Notes under the pieces: model-generated
The model's input: only the letters and a program-made list of their open reading frames with translations
Told to the model about the DNA's origin: nothing
The model's database searches: none
Made by a program: the position numbers and the translations under genes
Part shown: positions 54,430 to 64,000 of the stretch, in pieces
Numbering within the stretch: position 1 is the first letter of the stretch
Layout of the letters: each line of letters starts with the position of its first letter
NCBI GenBank assembly: GCA_001510575.1
Contig: LNGK01000006.1
Span: forward strand, 429,565 to 493,564
DNA length: 64,000 nt
Reading direction: 5' to 3'
Origin: Knoxdaviesia capensis
Lineage: Eukaryota > Ascomycota > Sordariomycetes > Microascales > Gondwanamycetaceae

Positions 54430-56440
54430 ATGGAATCCCGAAAGAGATTACGATCAGATGCCGGAACATCACGGGAAAACAGTCTCAATCAACCTTCCAA
54501 AGCGCCCTGCGGAACATCACCATCTTCGGTGAACACTGGCATTCCCGAACCCGGGCCAGAAGCAGACAGGTACTACAAACGACTGTATAGTAACGGCATC
54601 GACTTCACTGAACTAGCTACACGAGATGCATCATTCTCCAAGTTGTACGTGGCCCTTTAGAGATCGACTCCCGCGTTTCCGGACAGCATTCATGAGGCCC
54701 CCAACGACTAACGGACCGACAGCGTCCAGCATGGAAAGCTGGATTTCCTCAATCCGGACGCAGTAACTCAACTCGCAAAGACCTTGCTTTCACAGCATTT
54801 CGGCCTCGCGCTGGAGTTACCGTCCGACCGGCTTTGCCCGATGGTGAGTGACAATGAGCCAACAACCACGCGTCTGCATCAGGCAACAGATTCGCGATTA
54901 TGCTAACGTGCAACACACTGCAGATTCAAAATCGCCACAACTATATCCTCTGGATTCAAGAGCTGCTCGATTCCTCATCTCAGAAGGATGCATCCCACCC
55001 GAGGTTGGGCCTTGATATCGGAACCGGCGCAAGCTGCATCTACCCTCTATTGGCCTGTGTGCAACGAGACTGGGCGTTTGTGGCCACTGGTATGTCTCTG
55101 TCACCCGGACATTGATTCCCCCAAGGGAACCTGATACATGTCTACCAACCCTAGAGACGATTCAGGCCTAATTAATCCCAACTTCTCTCCTGATTCTGCC
55201 CGACACAGACATCGACCCGAAAAACGCCGAATTTGCCACGCGAAACGTTGACCTCAACGGGCTGCAACACAAGATCCAGATCTGTCTGAGACAGCCCGAT
55301 GACAGCATCCTGCCGCTCGACGATCTGGGCATTCCCGCGCTCGACTTCTGCATGACCAATCCGCCGTTCTACGCGTCCGAGGCCGAGATTGCCGCCAGCC
55401 GCGACCTGAAGCAGGCGCCGCCTCCGTCCGCATGTACCGGCGCCCCCGTCGAGATGGTCACGGCCGGCGGGGAGCTGGGCTTCGTTCGCCGGATCCTCGA
55501 CGAGTCGCTGGGCCTGCGCGAGCGCGTCACCTGGTACACCGCCATGCTGGGGAAGCTGGCCAGCGTGTCGGCGTTGGTCGCCATGCTCGGCGAGCACGGC
55601 ATCGCCAACTTCGCCGTCACGGAGTTTGTCCAGGGCTCGCGCACCCGGCGCTGGGCGGTAGGCTGGAGCTTCAGTGCCCTGCGGCCGTCAGACGGCGCGG
55701 CGCGCGGAGTCGGCGGCGACGCGAAGAAGCACCTGCTCCCAGCACGCAGCGAGTACGATATCCTGGTGGTCCCGCAGCCTGTCGACGTTGGCCGGGTGTC
55801 GTTGGCGGTGCAGGCGATCCTGGCCGAGCTCGATCTGGTCGACTGGAGATGGCGCGGGGATAAGATGATAGGAGTTGGCCGGGCGGCGCAGAACGTGTGG
55901 AACCGCGCGTGGAGGCATCGCCGGCGACAAAGGGCCCAGCAGCAGACCGGCACTCTGCATGGCGACGCTGGTGCATCGGCGAGCGGTCGGGAAGGGAAGG
56001 TTGCGGCCAGAGAGTTGCGTTCTGCAGATACCACCGCAGCCACCGTGCCCACACCACCACAACCAAGAAATGCAGCAACACAAGGAGGAGGAGAAGAAGG
56101 ATCTCCGGACGTTCGATTTCCTCACACTGGGGCTTCGGCTGCAGCACTAGCTGCCCCCAGCCTGCCATCGGCCGAGTCTGCCCCCAACACCACCCCTGCC
56201 ACCCCCTCCGCTATCGCCGCTACCTCTACCACCTCCGCACCGCTAGCATCGGACGCCACCACGATCCTCAGTAATGCCCCTGGTGCGCTGTTCGGCTTTG
56301 AAGTCACGGTGACGGCCAGTGTGCGCGATGTGACGGTACAGTGTCGATGGCGTGAAGGCACGGATGAAACAATGTTCGAGAGCTTCCGCGGGTTTCTGCG
56401 GAAGAAGCTCATCGAACGCCTGAAAGAAGCTGCAGTATGA
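54430..56440 (+). CDS. METTL16: METTL16-type RNA N6-adenosine methyltransferase, 4 exons
   Basis: Exons 54430-54644, 54723-54843, 54924-55089 and 55209-56440 give 577 residues. The fold is a Rossmann S-adenosylmethionine methyltransferase of the METTL16 (Methyltransf_10/DUF890) family. Motifs: 'YSNGIDFTELATRD' and 'GKLDFLNPDAV' before the core, SAM-binding LGLDIGTGASCIYPLLA near residues 139-155, the acidic strand 'DIDPKNAEFATRNV', and the catalytic NPPF at residues 218-221 that defines N6-adenine methyltransferases. 'GGELGFVRRILDES' and 'WYTAMLGK' follow, also typical. After about residue 390 there is an Ala/Pro/Thr/Gln-rich low-complexity insert, then a short folded end (GFEVTVTASVRDVTVQCRW). 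Known members methylate U6 snRNA and some mRNA hairpins. Nuclear or cytosolic. The donor GTACGT of intron 1 is chosen because it keeps the frame and conserved sequence. Confidence 0.9.
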
Positions 56441-58093
56441 TACCCAAGACGAGAAGATGGGCTTCTGTTTATGCACGGAAGCCGGTCCCTCTCGAGAATA
56501 TTTGCCTTGCATGAGTGATGTTCCCTCTACTATACGACGTGAATGAAGCCTTGGTACATGGAAATTGACCGGTATTTGCATTTACATAACAGCACCGGGT
56601 TATATCGTTTGGGGGGGAGGCCAATTTCGCCTAGCCCGGTTCAGCTGGCGCTACGGCACGAGGCGAGCTCTCTTGTTTTATCGTACTTTCCAGGTGCTTG
56701 GAGTGTGTAGGAGATTGGCCGATATCAATATCGATAAACTGGCATTGCTTTGAAACTGAATGATATTGATCAATGCCCTCCTAGCCCATAGGGGCCCGAA
56801 AACAAGCCGGCGAGCACGATATCACGCGGGGATCATGATTTGCCCGCACCCGGCAGCCGCAGAGACGAAACGTCCTTGATACCCGGGGACTTTCGACGAT
56901 ATCATTCATGGCGCAGACAATCATGAAGGGAAACCCTCGCATGCAGTCAGACTTACAACACACACACACAACGGCGGAGGTGCAGCATCCTCCAGGATGT
57001 GTGGGAATAACACTATCGCCGACCGGAGGCGCGCGAGACCAAAGATACGCACCCAACGCCGGATCACCACATTCTCTTTTCGACGTTTGGCCGGATGGCA
57101 GAAATGGAAAGTGACATTGATATTTTTGTGGTGTTTTTGCCGTTATCAAGTCCTCCATCGATGTGTGCGGCACGCACGCAGTCCAGGGGTGCCGTTCGTC
57201 AAGCGAGAGCGCGGATGTGGGAAAAGCACGCCAGTCAGAGTCACCCGCCGCTCGACTGATAACCAGGCCCGGCCGGTGACTGCCTGTTTTTGGCAGTCCG
57301 ATAATGATGTCGAGGGCAGGGCGAGAGATGTGGTAACGAGACTCGCTTGCTAGGGCGCATTCACACGTTTTTGCGTGCTCTGCTCTTCTTCTTTTTCGGC
57401 TGTTGATAAGAGTGGTAAGCGTGGGTGGTGAGATTCAGAGGAGAGGTTCACAGGCAGAGTGAGGGATAGGCAGAGAAGAGGCCCGGCTACAGGATTGAGA
57501 GTGAGATGTTGGTCAAGGATGTTCGCCGACCACTGCTAGACGAATTGCTTGGGCCCACCACTGCGCTGGGCAGTACATGCAGCAGGAGGGACTGGGCACT
57601 GTGGCCGGTCACACTGCTGTATAGTGCCTGTGAGCCGAGGGAGGTAGTGGGACTAGTACATCCCGCCCGTTCTTCAAGTGACACGGAAGCGAAGAGGAAA
57701 AGGGATTCCGAGAGGGCACGGGAGCGAGGAGGGGAAGAGGGGAGGAGGGAGGGGTGGGTGGCCATTCCGCCCGTGGCTTGGGCGTCAACAGGCGAGATAC
57801 AGAATCTTGGGAGGCAGAGGACAGAGGAAGGCCGATGAGCTCTGACGTCTGACCGAGAAGTGCTGCTTTGTTTGCCGCTATATGTAGCAGGTACATGTCT
57901 TATTTTAGAAGCCTCACAATTCATTTGCACCTGGCGAAAACGGGCATCTCGAGAGCATCTGTCAGACAAACGGGAAGCGTGATTTGGTGAAGTCATGAAA
58001 GCGGCAGATGGACAAGCCATATGAAGCCACCATCTCTCGCCGTTCTGCTTGGATCTCACATGCAGTCTCACACACTCTATAGTAGAGATAGTG

Positions 58094-58140
<47 letters not shown>
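58094..58140 (+). repeat. Compound (AT)n(GA)n microsatellite
   Basis: About eleven AT units run directly into about twelve GA units. Confidence 0.9.
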
Positions 58141-61100
58141 CAGGCAGAATAATCACGCTTTTTGGTGCGTGCCTATATTGCCCTCGCACCCACCGCAGAG
58201 ATTAAAACCGCACGGGACAAATCACACGAAGCCATACCAGCGCAGCAGACAAATCTATATAGATTAAATGCATGCACCCGTAAACGACTAAGCCTCCGCT
58301 CGAAAAAAGAGAGGCACTTACAGCGGGCAGAGAGATAGAGAGAGAGACACCGCCAGCACGGCGGAGTCAGAAGCATCACATATCACCATCTTCGCTGGCT
58401 GGGCCACCCCATGCCGAAAGAGGAAGCTGAAAAGCGCGACGAAACCGTAGCAAGAGTCGTCGGAGGCCGTGATAAGTCTGGCCGGGGATTGAGGGGGAGG
58501 CCCAGAGCGCCTTAAGCGGTGGTTTTTGTGGTGTGTAGTGTCTGCTCTGCTTCTGAGTATCATACAGTACAGGACAGTTGATACCCACTCTCACAGATCA
58601 AAACAGCGGTTCACCCACCCGCTTTCAGAAGTGGCTGAACACCTAGGGGGTGGGCGATAGAGTTGCACGACGACATGAAAAAGCAAATCTGGGGGTTCAA
58701 GAGGCCAGGGTGGGCAGTTTTTGGTGGTTTCCCTGGGAGTTGGTTGGTTGGTGTGTGGGTGTGTATGTGCCGCACACATGAGACACGGCTAGGCAGAGTT
58801 GGAAGCCGAACGAGGGCGTTTCTGTGATCGAGATTGGGTTCTGAGAAAGCTTGTGATTGAACGAGACCAGCAGATTGCAGGGCGGGCGGCACGGACTTGC
58901 ATGATATGATATGATATGTGGTGGGTTGGATGCGAACCCTAGACGTTGGGGTTGAAGGTATCCTGTCGCAAGCACAATGGGGGTGGTTCTTCGACCTCAA
59001 ACCAAACAAACCACACTTAAACTTTCCCTTCGGTCAGCGACTGCCGGTCGGCCGGAACTTTTTGAACAATGAAGAATCTGCGGTGGGGATTGGGCCAGCA
59101 GGGGCCGAATGAAGTGATCGACGGGAAATGGGGCGGTCGACGGTTGAACAAGAACCGGGATAGAGAGAGAGAAACTTACTCAGACCCGGGTTGATCCTTT
59201 GAAGACAACACCAAGTTGATTGAGAGATTGGTATCATCGCGAGGGTTGATATCGCGACTCTATCAGATGCAGAGGAGCCCTCGCCCGCACTTTGATTGGA
59301 GCGATCCCTCTTCGTTCCCCCTCAACGAAGCAAGATCGGCTTCATATCGGGGGCCGGGCCTGGTCGAGATTGGGCGGTGGGTATGTTTTGGACCGTGCCG
59401 CGGAGAAAAACACAAAAAGTTCTTACTTGCTATGCAGCTGTGCGGTGCTCCGTTGAGCTATCAAGATTTGGCCTGTGGTTTTAATGCCCGGCAGCGGACC
59501 TATGAGACCGCTCCGCTATACCGGGGGGGAGACACCCTCACTTGACGCCTTCAGGGATGATATGTGGACATTATGTGCCGTGCCCTGGGGGGAGAGGGGG
59601 GGGGGGCGGTGGCAAGAGAGACAAGCACCACTGAAGACACGTCGGGTTTCTTGGTGCTGGGCCCTGGCTGCATGAATGTGCCGTACGCTATGAACTGGGC
59701 CTATCACCAGACACATCTTGATCGCTGGGTGAAGACTTACCGCTTGCCGTGGGCAGTTTGGGGCTTTTTGCAGGCTCCGTTGATCCCGGCCAAGCGCACG
59801 AAGACCTGGAGTAGTATTCTCTGGAAGCCAAGGTGGGGAGCTGGATATCGCTGGGACGCCTTTTCTGCTTCCCCCGGTCGGCAGGGAACACAAAGAGTCC
59901 ATCACATCCCCTCACTATTCACCCGCATCGGTGATTGATCCGAATCTAGCTCGGCTTGCTTGTTGTTTGCTGATGGGATGTGTGCCTATCTCCTGCACCT
60001 CTCGAGCCAACACCCCACCCCGGTTCTCCCGTCAATATGACGTTTTCCAGGGGGGACCTGGAGTTTTGAGCGGTGGATGGCCGGCGGCACCAGATGGTCA
60101 ATGCCGGTTCGGTGCAGAAGACGAGCGACGTCCGTGGTTTAGCGAACGGGAGAGAGAGGCATGCTGTGCAGTGTATGTCGTGTATATATATCGTATATAT
60201 ACAGATTATGTGATATGTATTGGTGATATGTATTTGTGCGTGAAGAGCGCAGTTAAAGAGAGAGAAAAACACATAGAGAGAGAGAGGGCGAGAGAGAGCG
60301 AGAAAGAGCGAGAGAGAGATCGATCACGAGACTGGGATGCACGTGATTGAGGACGATCACCGGCATGCGGCGGGCGAAGACCCTTATTGGGAATTCACGG
60401 CGAAAACAAGGGTGCTTCCAGACTGTGGGTTTCATCCAATCTGCATTGATATCAAGCCCTTTATGCCCTTTGCCCTTTGCCCTTTCCAGCATACCACAGC
60501 AGCAGAAAAAGGGCTCACTATCGGTGAGACGCGATCTGATCTCAAGCTTGCAGTTGTCTCTGCGCCTGGGTGTACCGTTTGTATGTACCCGCCACACAAA
60601 CGGTACTTCCGCCAACGCCACCCACAAACACCATCATATCGTGGCTGGGAAGCGTTTGTCTCTCGGTATTTTCCCCCTTTTCTCCTCCATTCTCCCTCCC
60701 TATCTCCGATGCTTTCTCCTTTATCCCATCTCCCCTCCCGTTATCTGGACGCTGCTGCTATAGGCCATTCGGCAGTCGATCATCAATCAAACGGCGCAGA
60801 CCAGTCGCAGGTCTCTGCCTCTGCTCAGTCCGTTTTGAGTTCCCTACCTAGGTAAACCCTCTCGTCGGCCCCGCCTTGTGAGGCACAATCGATTGGCCGA
60901 GATATGCTGCACTGCCAGAGAAGGACATACAGAGCTGGAGATGTGTAGGTGTAGCATGTCTCGATCATCTCCAGCTACCTGTTCTGGACGCCACACTGCT
61001 GCTGGTCCTCGTCAAGCGTCCTCCTCGATAGCCGCCACCGTCTCTGGCCGTCTTTCTTCCAGTTTCACTCCCTTAAAGCTTATGCTCGTTATTGCACCTC

Positions 61101-62208
61101 GTTGAGGCGTGCAAGAAGGCGCGGCTGTCCTTCTTTTCTGCTTCTTTTTGGCTGTCTTTGTTTCTGCTCGTAGCATTTCTCACGGGAGAGTCCATATCCC
61201 CAAACTGGATGACTTACACCCTCTTCCTCCCCAGACATTCTTCAGCCACATCCGGATATACACGCATTGACGTACACACAGACATATGCACTGCCAGTAG
61301 AGACCCGACTTACACGCCCCTCCTCCCCGTCCTTCCTCGTACACCTACTCCCACTCCCCCCTCCGCCTCCTCCCTCTTCCAAATGCAACCTTCTCATTCT
61401 TCTTCGCACGCCTCGCGTGTTCCTCCATTCGTTCTAGCAGAACAAGGAAGGTGAAATTGCACGATCTTCTCTGCCCCGGGAGTGGACTCGCGACACCGCA
61501 TCCTTGATACAAGGTCCTAATCTCTCTGCATCTAGACGGGCTGGTTGCCGTTGTTTAATTCTCCATGATAAAACATTCTCCCAGCAATCAGCAGTCACTG
61601 AACTGACTACCGCTCGCCCCCCCCCTACCTTCTTGCGTTACATCGCCGTCGAGAACACATCTGGAATCCAGGATCTGTCTCTCTTTGTTGTTCTGCAAAG
61701 ATCCTTGTTGGCAAATATACCCCCGATCGGGCTCCATCATGGACGCACCGTCGGAGCAGGCCGGTGAGGCACAGTCTAGACCACCACCACCACCAACTTG
61801 AACATGTGAGAGAACCACGCCCTCGATCCAGTGTCTCTGATACCGTGCAAAGTCACTCTCCAGAGAAGCAGGCGAAGAAACGATGCACAGAACACGAGGA
61901 AGCTTTCACCCTCTCTCAGCCTGTGCCTTTCGCAGGGAGCGCCCCAAGTGAGCTGGATGGCGACAATTAGGAAGGCAGAAAAGTGTCCCTCGCTCTCTCC
62001 TTGCATTCTCCCATTGTCTCAATGCAACGTTGATATCTTTTGGGGGGACTTTGTTTCTTTTGGGTCCCTATCTATCTTCGTCGTCGTCGTCGTCGTCGCC
62101 GTCGTCTTCTTGTTCTCTCTCTATCACCGCATCCTGGACTGTGGATCATCTTACAATTATCACTATCTTCAGTATCATCATCCTCCTCTACACATCCTCA
62201 CTCTTTTG

Positions 62209-62214
62209 TATAAG
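62209..62214 (+). promoter_or_regulatory. Possible TATA element of the M43 protease gene
   Basis: TATAAG within TTTTGTATAAGTAGG, about 250 bases before the ATG, followed by a long pyrimidine-rich leader. A second TATATA-like word lies nearer the gene at about 62390. Confidence 0.35.
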
Positions 62215-62460
62215 TAGGCCCTCGATCTTCCCTCTTGTCTTCCTCATTCTCTCTGTTCTTTTCTTCTCCATCTCTCCATCTCCCTACCAGAGTTCTCCCA
62301 TCCTCAGCAGATTCTCCTATCATAAGCATACACTTGACTTGCATTCATTCGTCTCCAGACAACACCTTTATCTCAGACACATCTTCTCTTATATACATCT
62401 CTCTCTTTTGTATCACTCATATCACTCAGACTCTTCAGTCTCGCCCCTAAGTCAGTCACC

Positions 62461-63464
62461 ATGATGAAGTCATTTGTTGCTCTGCTGGCTGTTGCCGCCC
62501 CGGCCATGGCCATTGTCCTCCCCGCCCCGAAGCCGTTCAACTGCGGTGCCCCGGAGCCGTCGGTGGAGCTTGTTGATACCATGAACTACCTGGCTCAAAA
62601 GGAGGACAGCGTGCGCCGTGATCCCAACTACAAGCGTGCCACCCTCAACATCGACACCTACTTCCACGTCGTTGCCCGCTCCAACTCTACCAGCGGCGGA
62701 TACGCCTCGGTAAGTGGTTTCTGACACCAAGCAGCAGCAAAGCACCCGCCAGCCGCATTTACTAACCCCCTCTGCAGGCCAAGGCGATTAAGGATCAGAT
62801 CGATGTCCTGAACAACAACTACGCTCCCTCGGGCGTGTACTTCAACCTCAAGGGCACTGACTACACCATCAATACGCAGTGGGCCGCTGACAACGGCGAG
62901 CTCGCCATGAAGCGGGCTCTCCGCAAGGGCGACTACAAGACGCTCAACATCTACTTCCTGGCCACGCTGGGTGGCGGCACTCTGGGATACTGCTACTTCC
63001 CCACCACCGCTTCCACTGGAAGCCAGGCTTTCACCCTCGACGGCTGCACCATCGACGTCGGCACCCTCCCCGGCGGCTCCATCGCCAGCTTCAACCTGGG
63101 CAAGACCGCCACCCACGAGGTTGGCCACTGGATGGGTCTTTTCCACACCTTCCAGGGTGGCTGCACCGGTGCCGGTGACCAGATCAGCGACACCCCCGCC
63201 CAGGCCAGCGCCTCTTCCGGGTGCCCCATTGGACGTGATTCGTGCCCCAGCCAGCCCGGCCTTGACCCCATCCACAACTACATGGACTACTCCAGCGATG
63301 CGTGCTACGAGGAGTTCACCGCCGGCCAGCAGTAAGTTCCTTTCTTTCTCTCTCTAGATTACTCGTTAACATCCAACAACCATGCTAACCTCTCATCTCT
63401 CCTTTTCTCTCTCTCACTCAACAGGGCTCGCATGCTCTCTAGCTTCAAGCAGTTCCGCGCTTAA
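62461..63464 (+). CDS. Secreted M43-family metalloprotease, 3 exons
   Basis: Exons 62461-62709, 62778-63331 and 63425-63464 give 280 residues. It is a secreted zinc metallopeptidase of family M43 (pappalysin-like), a group common in fungi that digest or associate with animal or plant tissue. Signal peptide is about residues 1-17 (MMKSFVALLAVAAPAMA), followed by a short pro-region. The catalytic zinc site is HEVGHWMGLFH (His196, Glu197, His200, His206), the extended HExxHxxGxxH metzincin motif. The Met-turn is near residue 252 in NYMDYSSD. 'NIYFLATLGGGTLGYCYFP' precedes the active site, and paired cysteines around GGCTG, SGCPIG, DSCPS and DACYE fit the disulfides of the family. Family proteins are broad-specificity extracellular proteases. 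The last exon encodes only 13 residues. Confidence 0.95.
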
Positions 63465-64000
63465 GAGATGCAACTGCTAGCATCACCGACTTCACACACA
63501 CGCGCCTGCGTCCAGTGTATATAGGAGGGACATAGCCGGTGGGGGAGGGGGATGGATTGATTACGGTGGTTTTTGGCGGTCGCTTCTGCTTTACGTGCAT
63601 TTGATGATGATGTTGTATTTTTCTCTTCTACGCTTCCCAATTTTCATTTCCCCCTTTTTTTCTTTTCTTTTGCATATTGATCTCCTTCTCATTCTCCTGT
63701 CACTTACAGCCCGCATGGTTCAAAGGCTCCTTTCTTGCATAGACCAGGTTGTGAATGCAAAGAAAAAGAATAAATGGCATAACATACACTCAGTAAAACC
63801 CATTGCATACACCAGAAAAGGAATGACTTGAAATTGGGGGAGGGAAGTCAACCATCTAAGTGCAATGTGACTCCACAACCAGCGCCCCGAAGTTACCGCA
63901 GAACAACGTCAGACTTGAAGGAGAACACACTTCGATGATGGGTCCGATGAACACTCACACCATGGATGGGCATGACTTCGACAATCTTCCAACTCACTAT
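63465..64000. other. 3' flank of the protease gene, window end
   Basis: T-rich 3' region, then unassigned sequence. No gene seen before the window ends. Confidence 0.5.

Larger units (their letters stand above)
56441..62460. other. 6-kb gene-free interval upstream of the M43 protease
   Basis: No supportable gene on either strand in six kilobases. It contains a compound AT/GA microsatellite (58094-58140), purine-rich runs at about 60255-60320, a TCG trinucleotide run at 62078-62100 and, from about 61,300 to 62,460, a mostly pyrimidine-rich stretch leading into the protease gene. It could hold long regulatory DNA, an untranslated leader or noncoding transcripts; none is shown by sequence alone. 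Confidence 0.5.

Noticed and set aside
59564..59938. 124-codon open frame in the 6-kb gap
   Set aside because: No family motif, G-rich interruptions, no flanking splice signals that extend it. Too weak to call a gene.

Overview
The window is nuclear DNA of a filamentous ascomycete (Pezizomycotina-type) fungus. The evidence is: short spliceosomal introns with GTAAGT-like donors, CTAAC-type branch sites and CAG/TAG acceptors; GC-rich coding sequence; the fungus-specific elongation factor 3; an AA9 lytic polysaccharide monooxygenase; a DUF3433 membrane protein; a DAL5-family permease; and TTAGGG-type telomere-like repeats. The species cannot be named from the sequence. No rRNA, tRNA, CRISPR array or intact transposon was seen.

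Sixteen protein-coding genes could be assembled with joined reading frames. In order they are: a GYF-domain protein (+), a TTC27/Emw1 TPR protein (+), a small multi-pass membrane protein (+), a 1,696-residue protein ending in a chain of cytochrome-b5-like segments (-), elongation factor 3 (-), a GH5 glucosidase without a signal peptide (+), a macrodomain hydrolase (-), a DUF3433 membrane protein (-), a Yvc1-like TRP channel (-), an AA9 LPMO (+), an ARO8-type aminotransferase (-), a type-B carboxylesterase (+), a DAL5-type transporter (-), a proline-rich single-pass membrane protein (+), a METTL16-type RNA methyltransferase (+) and a secreted M43 metalloprotease (+). A decayed HNH-nuclease-like remnant lies near 52 kb.

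Housekeeping functions (translation elongation, RNA methylation, GYF adaptor, TPR protein) are mixed with secreted or accessory ones (LPMO, M43 protease, esterase, transporter). There is no sign of an operon or a classical biosynthetic cluster. The aminotransferase and carboxylesterase share a 488-bp divergent promoter. Gene-poor stretches lie at 33.1-35.4, 37.7-40.4, 48.6-53.1 and 56.4-62.5 kb. They carry simple repeats and pyrimidine/purine tracts but no supportable intact gene.

The most unusual locus is the 11-exon gene at 11.8-17.7 kb. Five consecutive phase 1-1 exons each run from one cytochrome-b5-like 'VYDLT' strand to the next. Only one repeat keeps the heme-ligand histidines. One intron carries a perfect four-unit telomere repeat next to its 5' splice site. 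Telobox-like TAGGGTT/AACCCTA words recur in many of the intergenic regions.
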